Program-made: the position numbers and the translations under genes
The notes under the pieces: generated by a model
The model's input: the letters and a program-made list of their open reading frames with translations, nothing else
Database searches by the model: none
Told to the model about the DNA's origin: nothing
Shown here: positions 8,442 through 17,116 of the stretch, one piece after another
How the letters are laid out: each line of letters begins with the position of its first letter
Position numbering within the stretch: position 1 is the stretch's first letter
Source: DASXVX01 sp036504075
Lineage (GTDB): Bacteria > Bacillota > Sulfobacillia > Symbiobacteriales > Symbiobacteriaceae
Assembly: GCA_036504075.1 (NCBI GenBank)
Contig: DASXVX010000052.1
Coordinates: 124,001-188,000, forward strand
Direction: 5' to 3'
Length of the DNA stretch: 64,000 nt

Positions 8442-11400
8442 ATGAGTTCGCAAAAGATCGTTTGGACGGCGCTGCCGAACGGATACGACGAGACGGGCAC
8501 TTACCTGAAGCTCTCGGTATTCGTCTCCCCGCGGCTGACGCCGGATTTGGCCGGTGAAAATACCCTGAAGGCCTTCCCCGACTGGGCGGACTGGCCTGCC
8601 ACGAAGATCTCTTTTAAGTGCGTCTTCGATACCCCGGACGGGGAGCAGGGCCTGACCCCTTCGCCTGACCCGGACAGCCCCACGCCGAATTCCGAGCTGT
8701 GGCAGATTCTCTTTCCCCCCAGCACCCCGGTCGATGGCTTCAAATTCAAACCGCTGGACGGTCTGCCGATTCGCTCGTACCACACCATGGGTCTGCACGA
8801 CTGGCTGAAGGGTCGCTACCAGTTTGCAGCGACGCAAAACCCCACCGATTATCCGCCCATTACGACGCTCACGGGCCCGCTGGCGGACTTGCAGTACCGC
8901 GACAAACCCGATGGCCAGATGAAGCAGTCCGTGCTCACGGAGCCGTTCGCGCCGGCAGGCGAGGCGTTCAACGCCCACAAGGACTTCTTCCGCTTCCAGC
9001 TTTTCCATACACCCATAAGCAAGAAGCAGATGCCGCTCAAGCTGCCCCACATGGACTTCCACGCCATGGTGGGCGCCTTGGCCCGCTATCCCAACCTGAT
9101 GCGGCAAATGGGCCTTGTCTATGACCTGCTGGTTCCCCGCGGCGACATCGCCCTGCCCCCTGCCGGCACCATCCGGGTGATCCCGCAGTGGGAGCCCCAG
9201 ATCAAGACGAACGACGTCCGGCCCATTACGCATTACACGTTTGGGAACGGCAAGGAGCGGCTCTTCCAGGCCCAGCCGCGGCCGAACAACCCGCCGGCGT
9301 ATGTCGCCGGCATGCTGCCCCTGGGCGATGCCCAGCGCTACGGCGTGACCCAACTCGATGTGGACGGCCTCGCCTTCAAGGCGCTCGATCTGGCCGACAA
9401 CCTGACCAAGCTGGCCGCGAACCCGTTCAACCAGCCGCTCGCCAACTACTGGCTGCAGCAAAAGCCCGAGCCCGCGGCCGCCCTGCCCTCCGGCAGCAGC
9501 ACGGGACTCGCGGTGGTGAAGAACTACCGGGCTGCGTTCATCCACACCATGCTGGCGGCCAACACGCTGCACAACGCCTTCGTGGACGGTGGCGTCGGCG
9601 ATAACATGGATCTGTACCTGGAGGACCTGGTCCGCGGTCATCGCGTGGATGTATGGGACGAAATCAGCCAGGAATGGCATTCGCTCCACAGCCGGGAGGG
9701 CTCATACAGCCTGAGGGGCAAGCCGATCGAGGTGAGGCCCGACGAAGGCTGGTCCATGACCGGCACCACATCGCCTATGGATCCGGCGGCGCCCCAGGAA
9801 CTGCGGTTGTCCGAGATCATCGCCGAGTGGGCCGGCTGGTCGCTCTCGGCCTCCCGCCCGGAGAGCGTGATCGGCACCAAAGATGAGATCCAGGCAGAGC
9901 CCGTCCAGCCGGCTGCGCCGGATTTCAAGCTGCAGGTGACCTTCACGGCGGTCAAGCGCAGCCTGCCCCGGCTGCGCTTCGGGCGGCAGTACCGGTTGAA
10001 AGTCCGGTCGGTGGACCTGGCGGGCAACGGGCCGGGTCCGTCCGGACGGAATCTGGATCCGCAAGTTCTCTCCCCACACGTTCGCTACCAGCGGTACGAG
10101 CCCGTCGCCCAGCCGGTGCTGATCCGCAGGGCCACGTACAAGGACAGCGAGTCGGTGGAGCACCTGGTGGTCCGCACCTGGACCACCCCGCCCCCGGGCA
10201 CCGCGAGCACCGAGATCGCCGAGCGGCACGTGGCGCCGCCCGGTACCACGGTCCGCACGGCGGAGTTGCACGGCATGCTGGACGGGCCGGGGGGTCCGGA
10301 CACCTGGCTGCCCGACGCTTACGACCTGCTGACCAGCCGGGAGGGAACGGCGCCCATGGAGGCCCCGGAGAAGCAGTGGAAGCTGAACTACCTGTGCGAC
10401 CCCGTGGCCCACGGTGCGGCTTTCACCGGCCTGCCCGGGACCGGCAACGTGCGGACCGTCCCCTTCGACAAAACGGCCTGGCCCAAGTATCAGCCCTTCC
10501 GCCTGAAGGTGGTGGGCGGCGACGGGGCGCCCGGTCCTGACCCGCTGGACCCCGGGACTTTCAAGGTGGAGTTGCCGAAGGCCGATGTGGCGCGGGTCCG
10601 GATCAGCTGCTATCCGACCCAGGCGGAACTGGAAAAACAGATGGGGATCTGGCGGTGGGTGATGGAGAAATTCACCAGCGATCCCGACACCCCGCCCGCC
10701 GGCAACCCGAGCTACGACAAGCTGCTCAAGCAGGCCCTGATCGGCCAGCACTGGATGGTGACGCCCTACCGGGAGATTCTGCTGATCCACGCCGTTCAGC
10801 AGCCGCTGGTGGCGCCCAAGTTCAAGGGGATGGGCGCCACCCGGACGGCCGGCGCCACCTGGGCCGACATTAGCTACGGCACGCCGCTGCATGGCAAGAG
10901 CACCCAGAAGCTGGACGTGACTGCCACCTGGTCCAGCCACATCGACCCGCTCGGGAAGAGCAAGTGGGAGATTGTGGATGGCAGCGCTCACGTCTTCACC
11001 AGGCCCATCAACCCCGCCGTCAATGTGCTGGAAGGGATTGGCCGGCATGAGTTCGGCGACACGAAACACCGGCTGGTCAAGTACAAGGGCATCGCGCTGA
11101 CCCGCTTCCCCGAGTTCTTCCCGAAGTGGACGACACCGTTGACCCGCACCACCGACGAGACCTCCGGGGATTTTGCGCTGCACGTTCCCAGTTCCGCCCG
11201 GCCGGACGTCCCGGACGTGCTGTACGTGCTGCCCATTTTCGAGTGGGTGCCGGGGACATCGGGCCAATCCTGGAGCATGACCCGCAAGGGCAATGGACTG
11301 CGGATTTACCTGAACCGCCCCTGGTACTCCTCGGGTGACGACGAGAAGCTGGGAATCATTCTGAACGTCCGGCCCGAAACCGGGCTCTGGACGGCGGATG

Positions 11401-12125
11401 TCGCAAAAGAAATGCGCTGGAAGTACGAGAGCGGCTGGGCCGAGGACCCGATCGTCACCTCGGGACCCACACCGCCGACACTCCAGCCGGACAACTTCTC
11501 CCTGGCCCTGCCGGCCAAGGACGGTCTCTCCCTGGCCGATGTGAGCGGCAGCTTGGCCCAGGTGGTGCCCCACGAAGTGGCGTACGACGAACAGCAGCAG
11601 CTTTGGTACTGCGACGTGCGCATAGATCCGACGGACGGCTACCCGGCGTACATGCCGTTCATCCGGCTGGCTCTGGCCCGGTACCAACCCTACTCCATTC
11701 CGGACGTCCACCTCTCCCGCATCGCTCTGGCCGACTTCGCCCAGTTGACGGCCGACCGGACAGCCAGCATGGCACCGGGCGCCAAGGCAGGCGAGTACAA
11801 CGTCTCCCTGTTCGGCCTGCACGCCCATGTGAAGGACGCAGGGGCGCCCTGGCGCCGGGTGGAAGTCACGGTGGAGCGCAAGCAGCAGGACGGTGCCGAC
11901 TTCGGCTGGACGCCCGTCGGCCAACCCACCGCGCTGAGTACGAATTTGCAAAACCTCTACCAGGGCACCGTGAAGCTTCCCCCCGGGGCGAACCCTCTCC
12001 AGTACCGGCTGGCCTTCAAGGAGTACGAGAAGCTGCTGGCAGACCCGGACGATCGGAATACCGCCTCGACGCCGCAGGAGGTCTGGCGGCTGGTCTTTGC
12101 CCACGCGATGGCCTTTGCCCTGTAG
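8442..12125 (+). CDS. Giant cytosolic-type protein of unknown function
   Basis: A 1227-residue protein with no signal peptide and no transmembrane segment. It is translated from an ATG 12 bases after the first giant gene, with a strong AAGGAGGG site. The sequence is rich in Trp, Pro and Tyr. It includes beta-sandwich-like stretches such as RQYRLKVRSVDLAGNGPGPS near residue 520 (a fibronectin/Ig-like strand pattern) and a C-terminal region resembling an Ig-like domain (VEVTVERKQQDGADFGWTP). I recognise no catalytic motif. If its partner is exported by Tat, this protein might be carried as a complex or act inside the cell; both are inference. Confidence 0.8.
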   Translation: MSSQKIVWTALPNGYDETGTYLKLSVFVSPRLTPDLAGENTLKAFPDWADWPATKISFKCVFDTPDGEQGLTPSPDPDSPTPNSELWQILFPPSTPVDGFKFKPLDGLPIRSYHTMGLHDWLKGRYQFAATQNPTDYPPITTLTGPLADLQYRDKPDGQMKQSVLTEPFAPAGEAFNAHKDFFRFQLFHTPISKKQMPLKLPHMDFHAMVGALARYPNLMRQMGLVYDLLVPRGDIALPPAGTIRVIPQWEPQIKTNDVRPITHYTFGNGKERLFQAQPRPNNPPAYVAGMLPLGDAQRYGVTQLDVDGLAFKALDLADNLTKLAANPFNQPLANYWLQQKPEPAAALPSGSSTGLAVVKNYRAAFIHTMLAANTLHNAFVDGGVGDNMDLYLEDLVRGHRVDVWDEISQEWHSLHSREGSYSLRGKPIEVRPDEGWSMTGTTSPMDPAAPQELRLSEIIAEWAGWSLSASRPESVIGTKDEIQAEPVQPAAPDFKLQVTFTAVKRSLPRLRFGRQYRLKVRSVDLAGNGPGPSGRNLDPQVLSPHVRYQRYEPVAQPVLIRRATYKDSESVEHLVVRTWTTPPPGTASTEIAERHVAPPGTTVRTAELHGMLDGPGGPDTWLPDAYDLLTSREGTAPMEAPEKQWKLNYLCDPVAHGAAFTGLPGTGNVRTVPFDKTAWPKYQPFRLKVVGGDGAPGPDPLDPGTFKVELPKADVARVRISCYPTQAELEKQMGIWRWVMEKFTSDPDTPPAGNPSYDKLLKQALIGQHWMVTPYREILLIHAVQQPLVAPKFKGMGATRTAGATWADISYGTPLHGKSTQKLDVTATWSSHIDPLGKSKWEIVDGSAHVFTRPINPAVNVLEGIGRHEFGDTKHRLVKYKGIALTRFPEFFPKWTTPLTRTTDETSGDFALHVPSSARPDVPDVLYVLPIFEWVPGTSGQSWSMTRKGNGLRIYLNRPWYSSGDDEKLGIILNVRPETGLWTADVAKEMRWKYESGWAEDPIVTSGPTPPTLQPDNFSLALPAKDGLSLADVSGSLAQVVPHEVAYDEQQQLWYCDVRIDPTDGYPAYMPFIRLALARYQPYSIPDVHLSRIALADFAQLTADRTASMAPGAKAGEYNVSLFGLHAHVKDAGAPWRRVEVTVERKQQDGADFGWTPVGQPTALSTNLQNLYQGTVKLPPGANPLQYRLAFKEYEKLLADPDDRNTASTPQEVWRLVFAHAMAFAL

Positions 12126-12164
12126 CGGAGATGGGGACGCAGACGGCGCGACAGGCTCTGCCAT

Positions 12165-12190
12165 CGGGCGCCGGCTAATCGCCAAAGGCC
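12165..12190. repeat. 26-bp copy of the FIST gene 3' end
   Basis: This stretch matches about 13451-13476 exactly, where it forms the last codons, stop and trailer of the FIST gene (AFGD-stop on the minus strand). Here it is non-coding and abuts the right 90-bp repeat, so it looks like a recombination scar. Confidence 0.75.
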
Positions 12191-12191
12191 T

Positions 12192-12281
12192 CGGCGGGAT
12201 GGGCGGGAGCCCGTGGGCGTTCCACGGGCTCCGGGGTTCTGCGACCTGCCTTTAGTTTGCCGTGACCGGCCACCGCTATGT
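12192..12281 (+). repeat. 90-bp direct repeat, right copy
   Basis: This is the partner of 3766-3855 (84 of 90 identical). Its hairpin at 12207-12231 lies about 80 bases past the second giant gene and may act as that operon's terminator. Confidence 0.9.
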
Positions 12282-12307
12282 CACGGAAGCAGATGCGCAA
12301 CGAGCAC

Positions 12308-12331
12308 GGCCAGGCGCGAAAGCGCCTGGCC
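12308..12331. terminator. Hairpin with GAAA loop
   Basis: A perfect 10-bp stem (GGCCAGGCGC with GCGCCTGGCC) is capped by GAAA. It lies between the end of the giant-gene unit and the end of the convergent cupin gene and could end either transcript. No long U-tract follows. Confidence 0.6.
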
Positions 12332-12360
12332 GGTTCTGCTATGTACTGGTCCCGCCTCGC

Positions 12361-12720
12361 TCAGATGACCTCCGGGTCAGTGACCGTTCGCTCGTTCTGC
12401 ACATCACCGGTGTTCAGCGTATTCTTCTGCTCAAAAAGCAGCACGTGGACTTCAGCTTCTGCGACGGGCAAGTGTTCGACGCCGCGGGGAATGATGGCAA
12501 ACTCCCCCTCATCGAGCCAGATATCCCGGTCCCGGAGTTTGATCTGAAGCCTTCCCTTGATCACCATGAACAGTTCATCCTCAGCTTCATGACGGTGCCA
12601 GACGAACTCACCCTTGAGCTTGACGACCTTCACATAGAAGTCATTTACTTCGCCGACGATCCGTGGCTTCCAAAAGTCCTGGAACAAGGCCAGCTTCGCT
12701 TTCGGGTTCACCTTCACCAT
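12361..12720 (-). CDS. Cupin-domain protein
   Basis: A 119-residue single-domain cupin. Motif 1 is HRHEAEDELFMVIKGRL (metal-binding His, His and Glu) and motif 2 is the region around EGEFAIIPRGVEHLP with the third His. It belongs to the small mannose-6-phosphate-isomerase-like cupins found across bacteria, so the substrate cannot be named. The ATG has a GAGGAGG site. It lies 11 bases after an Lrp-type regulator gene on the same strand, so the two form an operon and the regulator may sense a ligand handled by the cupin. Confidence 0.85.
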   Translation of the reverse strand: MVKVNPKAKLALFQDFWKPRIVGEVNDFYVKVVKLKGEFVWHRHEAEDELFMVIKGRLQIKLRDRDIWLDEGEFAIIPRGVEHLPVAEAEVHVLLFEQKNTLNTGDVQNERTVTDPEVI

Positions 12721-12731
12721 TGCTTCCTCCT

Positions 12732-13205
12732 CTACCCAAGTTCGTCTGTGGCCTGCGGTGGACGGTTTTCGAACAACGTGGAGAGGACGACGCTGGTCAT
12801 GGTAGCCTGCACTCCCGGTACCGCGCGGACCCGGTCAATCACGTCCTGAAGCGCAAGGGGGGACACCGCCCGCACTTTGAGCAGCAGGCACCATTCCCCG
12901 GTCAACCGATAGCCCTCTTCCGCGACGGCAGCACTGTAATCCAAATTCATGATCGTCTTGAAGGTATCCGTGAAACTGGCACCAACGGTCTGAACCAGAA
13001 TGCAGGCAGTCACGGGATACCCCAGGGCGTCCCAGTCGAGGAGGGCCTTGTATCCGCGAATCGCACCGGTCCGTTCGAGGCGTTTGACCCGTTCGTAGAC
13101 GGCGGTGCGGGACAGGTTCACCGCTTTGGCGATTTGCTCATGGTTCAGGCGACCGTTGGCATAAAGGAGTTCAGCGATCTGTTTGTCGGTTTCGTCCAGG
13201 GGCAT
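12732..13205 (-). CDS. Lrp/AsnC-family regulator
   Basis: A 157-residue feast/famine regulator. Residues 1-55 are the winged helix-turn-helix (DETDKQIAELLYANGRLNHEQIA, then LSRTAVYERVKRLERTGAIRGY). The rest is the RAM ligand-binding domain, with the VRAVPGVQ segment near its end. Such proteins bind DNA as oligomers and respond to amino acids. The ATG at 13205 is chosen for the AGGAGG site 6-7 bases before it; the longer frame to 13382 has no support. It is the first gene of a two-gene unit with the cupin and probably autoregulates from the upstream intergenic region. Confidence 0.9.
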   Translation of the reverse strand: MPLDETDKQIAELLYANGRLNHEQIAKAVNLSRTAVYERVKRLERTGAIRGYKALLDWDALGYPVTACILVQTVGASFTDTFKTIMNLDYSAAVAEEGYRLTGEWCLLLKVRAVSPLALQDVIDRVRAVPGVQATMTSVVLSTLFENRPPQATDELG

Positions 13206-13392
13206 GCCGGTTTCCTCCTGAATGCGGTTTTGATTCGTCACAAATAGTACCTTGTTCCAGAGCAAACGTCTACGCAGTTGATCGATTTTGAACGAATCGT
13301 CGGTAGGATCACCACCCTGCCCCCCTGCCAGGCGACTTCCGCTGACAAAACGTCGCTGCGTTTCCGGGATCCCGACAGCCAATCAGCACGAA

Positions 13393-13419
13393 AGAGGCGC
13401 TCCCCGAGGAAGCGCCTCT
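13393..13419 (-). terminator. Terminator after FIST gene
   Basis: A 9-bp stem (AGAGGCGCT with AGCGCCTCT) lies about 40 bases past the FIST gene stop and is followed on the minus strand by TTTCGTG. It probably ends the chemoreceptor-FIST transcript. Coordinates may be off by one. Confidence 0.7.
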
Positions 13420-13459
13420 CTCATTTGCAGTACAGGCTGTTCGAGTGACCGGGCGCCGG

Positions 13460-14575
13460 CTAATCGCCAAAGGCCAACAGAACCAGGGTTTGGTTCACGT
13501 GATGTTTGAACTGCTCGCCGTAACTTGAGAACCCGACCATCGGAGCGACGCTGGCAATGGCGTCGTAGACAGCCCGTTCGCTCTGTTCGACCTCGAACTG
13601 CAGCTTCCGGCAGATGCAACTGATGCCGATAATCCCTTTGCAGTTCGGGAGATTCCGGCGAATCGCCTCGGCGGTCTGGCGGGCAGCCTCAACCGTATTC
13701 ACAGCCTTGAGCATTCGGACCTTCGTGCCCGGCATCATCGCCGTGAAAAAGTGAATGCCGCCGTCCGGCGTCACGTTCGAAGGCGTAGCGGTGTACACCG
13801 AGTTGCCCAGCAACCGCCCGAGCGGATGTTTCATGAAGAGAGTCAGGTTCAGGTCAGATTCGTTCACGCCCACGACTCTGGCATAGGCTTTGGCCGCCGG
13901 AGCACCGTTGATCCTGTTTACGGTGCGTGTGTTGACGTCCGCCGCGTCAATGCTCAACTCGACTTCGGTGGGGACAAAAATGTTCTCTTTGTAAGCGAAG
14001 ACCTTGGCATTCGTACGCACCAGAGTCAACAGCGCAGCGTTGGTATAAGTCTGCCCGTTCAGGGCAATCTTGCCGGGGTACTTGAACTGCCGGTTGTCCC
14101 CGGAGGTTCCGCCAATCAGGGGCACCTCCGGCAAAGCTGAACGAACAATCAGCATCAACCGGTCTTCCACGGCCGGAACCCAGTCGAAGAACATAACCCC
14201 AAACCCGTTTGCATGATTCAGACCAAGGCGCCCAGCTGCTTCGGTGATCTTGCCGCGAACCAGCAGGGCGTTCTTCTTGACGTTTTCAATGAGAACCGGC
14301 TCTACCACGAACTCATCAGCCGAAAATGAGGCAGCGGAAATGACGCCGTCGGTGTAGCCAACGCCGGGTGCGATTTCACCGGAAGTGGTTACGCCGACCG
14401 TGGTGGCGCCAGGAAATGCCTTGTGGAGTTCGGCTGCAACTGCTTCGAAGTTGAAGCCATAGGCAGCGAAGAACATGACGAGCCGGATAGCCGGTTGTTG
14501 AATGGAAGCAGCCAGTTCCTTGATCGCAGCCGCCGGATTCTGATTCCTGGTCCACGCACTCTTCATGGCAAACAT
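13460..14575 (-). CDS. FIST-domain sensory protein
   Basis: A 371-residue protein with an N-terminal FIST domain (residues about 20-210; FPGATTVGVTTSGEIAPG, VPLIGGTSGD) followed by FIST_C (about 220-350; GAPAAKAYARVVG, FFTAMMPGTKVRMLKAVN). FIST domains are small-molecule sensors, thought to bind amino-acid-like ligands. The gene lies directly downstream of a membrane-free chemoreceptor and has no membrane segment, so the two probably form a cytosolic sensing unit. The ATG at 14575 is preferred for AGGGAAA; a GTG at 14641 is possible but has no ribosome site. The C-terminal Cys pair (ISCICR) could be redox- or metal-sensitive. Confidence 0.85.
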   Translation of the reverse strand: MFAMKSAWTRNQNPAAAIKELAASIQQPAIRLVMFFAAYGFNFEAVAAELHKAFPGATTVGVTTSGEIAPGVGYTDGVISAASFSADEFVVEPVLIENVKKNALLVRGKITEAAGRLGLNHANGFGVMFFDWVPAVEDRLMLIVRSALPEVPLIGGTSGDNRQFKYPGKIALNGQTYTNAALLTLVRTNAKVFAYKENIFVPTEVELSIDAADVNTRTVNRINGAPAAKAYARVVGVNESDLNLTLFMKHPLGRLLGNSVYTATPSNVTPDGGIHFFTAMMPGTKVRMLKAVNTVEAARQTAEAIRRNLPNCKGIIGISCICRKLQFEVEQSERAVYDAIASVAPMVGFSSYGEQFKHHVNQTLVLLAFGD

Positions 14576-14652
14576 CGATTTCCCTGCCTTTTTGAACAAG
14601 CGATGGACTCGCTCAAGTTGCTGTCCTTCTACCGCACTCACGGGTCAATCGC

Positions 14653-15900
14653 CTATCGGTTTTCGGTGCTTAACAGGCTATTGACCTGTTGTGACAGTTC
14701 GCTGACCCGGGTGACCGTCTGCCCGTTCAGGATCGTCAGTTGGTCAGCGACACCGTGAATAATCTCCATGGCAGCATACATGTCTTGACCCGCTTCCGTG
14801 TTCCGCTGGACGATGGTGGAAACATCGCGAGCCGTCGTGCGTACTGACTCCGCACCAGCGTGCATCTGCTCTGTCGCAGCCATGTTTTCCTCAGCGATTG
14901 CGGCCATCAGCGTCACGGAATCGACAAGTTCATGGCTTGCCTGGCCGATGTCTGTTGCCGCCGATGAAATGGCATCGGCATCGGTTGCTGTTTCTTCCGC
15001 TTCCCGGAGAATCGCCTGCAAGGCGTTACCTGCGTCATTGGCGAACGCAACGCCGTCCTCCACTTCCGCCCGACCCCGTTCCATCACCTCCACGACCGTG
15101 GCGACGTCGGACTGAATCTGCTGGAGCAGTTCGTTGATTTCCCGGGCAGCATTTGCGGCACCCGTGGCTAGCTTGCGGACTTCATCGGCAACTACCGCAA
15201 ATCCGCGCCCGTGTTCACCGGCTCTGGCCGCTTCAATGGCTGCGTTCAGGGCGAGCAGATTGGTTTGCTGGGCGATTCGGGTGATGGTCTGGTTGATACT
15301 GCCAATGTGTTTGCCTTTCTGGCTTAACTGTTCAATCCGCTGTGCGGAATCCAACACAGTCCCGCGGATCTGGCGCATTTTGTCGGCAGCCCGCAGTACG
15401 ACTGCGCCACCGTCTTTGGCCGCGGCCGACGCCTGCTTGGCGGAGACCACCACCCGGCCGGCCTTCGCCACCACATTCTCCAGCCGGGCAGCCACCTGAT
15501 CGACACGCTCCGACATCTGTTGGGCACTGTTGGCCTGATCCTGGGCGCCGGTGGAAATCTGCTGGATCGTGGTCGCCAACTCCGCCACAACCCGGCCCGT
15601 TTCCTCGGTTCTCTCCACTTGCGCACAAAGATCCTGAGAAAGCTTGCTAATTGCATCGCCGACCAATTCCGCCACCTGGGTGACTTCTTGCACGGCAGTC
15701 TCGGACTCCTGAAGGGTATCGAGAACTGCTGAAGCAGACCGGCCGATCTGCTGGAGTGGGGCAGCAGCCTTGTTGACCGTGAGTCGGGCATCTTGCGGGG
15801 CATGCTTGTCCGACGATGGATTCTCTGGCGTTACCGATGACGTCGTTGCCTTTCGGCCAATGCTGCGAAGTATGCTGAGGTTAAAGGGTGCAATGCCCAT
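14653..15900 (-). CDS. Cytosolic methyl-accepting chemotaxis protein
   Basis: A 415-residue chemoreceptor made almost wholly of the signalling coiled coil, with no transmembrane segment or periplasmic domain. The hairpin tip that binds CheA/CheW is seen at about residues 215-250 (IAQQTNLLALNAAIEAARAG, GFAVVADEVRKLA). The N-terminal ~45 residues are polar and unmatched. Because it lacks an input domain, it probably takes its signal from the FIST protein encoded just after it, 78 bases downstream by the preferred FIST start. The ribosome site (GAGGGGGA) is rather far from the ATG. No other chemotaxis genes are in the window. Confidence 0.92.
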   Translation of the reverse strand: MGIAPFNLSILRSIGRKATTSSVTPENPSSDKHAPQDARLTVNKAAAPLQQIGRSASAVLDTLQESETAVQEVTQVAELVGDAISKLSQDLCAQVERTEETGRVVAELATTIQQISTGAQDQANSAQQMSERVDQVAARLENVVAKAGRVVVSAKQASAAAKDGGAVVLRAADKMRQIRGTVLDSAQRIEQLSQKGKHIGSINQTITRIAQQTNLLALNAAIEAARAGEHGRGFAVVADEVRKLATGAANAAREINELLQQIQSDVATVVEVMERGRAEVEDGVAFANDAGNALQAILREAEETATDADAISSAATDIGQASHELVDSVTLMAAIAEENMAATEQMHAGAESVRTTARDVSTIVQRNTEAGQDMYAAMEIIHGVADQLTILNGQTVTRVSELSQQVNSLLSTENR

Positions 15901-16160
15901 CGACGGTGTATCCCCCTCGCGTTAGAATCAGCAGCTTCCATTTCTTCATGCTACCATAATGCCAGATACCGACCTGAGCAGTCCACTACATTAGCATTCC
16001 GGGCCGCAACTCTTTGGCCGTGATAACGTTATTGGACTTTCCTTCACCCATTTATGTAAATTTCTCTGTCCCATGAACAAACGGACCATTTTGTTGTTCG
16101 CGGTTAGGCGGAACACGCTTTTTAGTCTGAATTGGTAAAGGCGGGCGGGTTTCCCATTTG

Positions 16161-16240
16161 CTGCATCGTCTTTTGTTGTGTCCCATCGATTTCTATTGTG
16201 CAGCGTCGATTTCTATTGTGTGGCGTCGATTTCTATCGTG
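16161..16240. repeat. Array A of four 20-bp degenerate repeats
   Basis: Four contiguous units exactly 20 bases long (consensus NNGCATCGATTTCTATTGTG) lie in an otherwise gene-free, AT-richer stretch. The conserved core is TCGATTTCTATTGTG. The same unit recurs in array B at 16369-16448. Confidence 0.85.
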
Positions 16241-16368
16241 CCATGAGTTCCCCCAGAACGCCGGAATTTCTTTCGTCTTGATCCACCGAATCCGTCCCCG
16301 ACGGGCTTTTCATGCCACTGAGCCACCCTCGCGAAGCAACCCTCCCAGTCCCGTGCAAACCCTAGTTG

Positions 16369-16448
16369 TGGCGCGCATTTCTGTCGTGCAGCATCGTTTT
16401 CTGTTCTGTTCCGTCGTTTTCTATTCTGACGGATCGATTTTTTGGTTT
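16369..16448. repeat. Array B of four 20-bp degenerate repeats
   Basis: Four further contiguous 20-base units of the array A family (for example CAGCATCGTTTTCTGTTCTG), more diverged and starting 208 bases after array A begins. The fourth unit is the least conserved. Confidence 0.75.
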
Positions 16449-16684
16449 TCTTGAAGATTCCCGAGCGATATTTGACTCAACCGACTGAACCGGTTCCTGT
16501 TTCACCGTCTTCCCGATGGCGTTCCGGAACCGATTTTTTGCCGCTGATGACGCAGATTGCGCAGAGTTTGAACGTGCCGAACTGCCCGACCTTACCGCCG
16601 GCGGGCTGGTGGGCCGCAAGTGGCACCCCACCTGGCAACCGCTCCCCGTTCAACAGCGGTTGGTGTTCGCCCCGGGGCATACCA

Positions 16685-16716
16685 AGAGAGGGATGGCCGG
16701 CAGGCCATCCCTCTCT
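16685..16716. terminator. Strong hairpin after the 116-residue gene
   Basis: A perfect 14-bp stem (AGAGAGGGATGGCC and its complement) with a GGCA loop lies 50 bases past the stop of the minus-strand gene at 16766. It is the likely end of that transcript, although no long U-tract follows. Confidence 0.7.
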
Positions 16717-16765
16717 CATGGTCAACTCTCTACCCGGCAATTCCAGCTGAACAGGGACGCGTGTG

Positions 16766-17116
16766 TCAGTTGGCCTGAGCCATGATGAACGCTTTCACCC
16801 TGGCGATGGCTTCGGCCACCTCCGCAACGGTCTTGAACCGCACATCGCACTTCCAGAGCGCATTCTCAGCAAACTGTGCGATCTTGATTTCCCTCGTCTG
16901 CTGGTGCCAGTACAGGTAGTCGTACGGTCCGAAGGAGAAACGCACCCACGGGTTGTGGTACAGCATGAAGGCCGAATTCATCTGAACGCGCAGTGGCTTG
17001 CCGTTCAAGGCGTACTCCGTCTCCACGATGGAGTCGATGTACGGGTGATGACGGACGGAACAGCCCAGTTCCTGCGCTACAAAGGCGACCAGTTCCTCGC
17101 CACAGGTTATGCGCAC
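16766..17116 (-). CDS. Small protein of unknown function, coupled to a secreted protein
   Basis: A 116-residue soluble protein, rich in aromatic residues in its centre (AFMLYHNPWVRFSFGPYDYLYWHQQ). I do not recognise the family. The GTG at 17116 is chosen because AAAGGAG lies nine bases upstream, which makes the start overlap the last codons of the upstream secreted-protein gene by 10 bases and implies translational coupling. A longer frame begins at 17155 but overlaps more. The C-terminal third looks helical (TVAEVAEAIARVKAFIM). Confidence 0.7.
   Translation of the reverse strand: MRITCGEELVAFVAQELGCSVRHHPYIDSIVETEYALNGKPLRVQMNSAFMLYHNPWVRFSFGPYDYLYWHQQTREIKIAQFAENALWKCDVRFKTVAEVAEAIARVKAFIMAQAN

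Larger units (their letters stand above)
15901..16684. other. Gene-free region holding two 20-bp repeat arrays
   Basis: About 780 bases lie upstream of the chemoreceptor and downstream of the small gene at 16766. I see no convincing gene. The stretch is lower in GC than its surroundings and carries repeat arrays A (16161-16240) and B (16369-16448). The promoter of the chemoreceptor operon must lie near 15900-16100 on the minus strand, but I cannot place it with confidence. Confidence 0.6.

Noticed and set aside
9702..12185. An 827-codon minus-strand frame
   Set aside because: Antisense to the second giant gene, without a start signal or recognisable domain.
16161..16448. Possible CRISPR array
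   Set aside because: The 20-bp units are contiguous and have no unique spacers between them.
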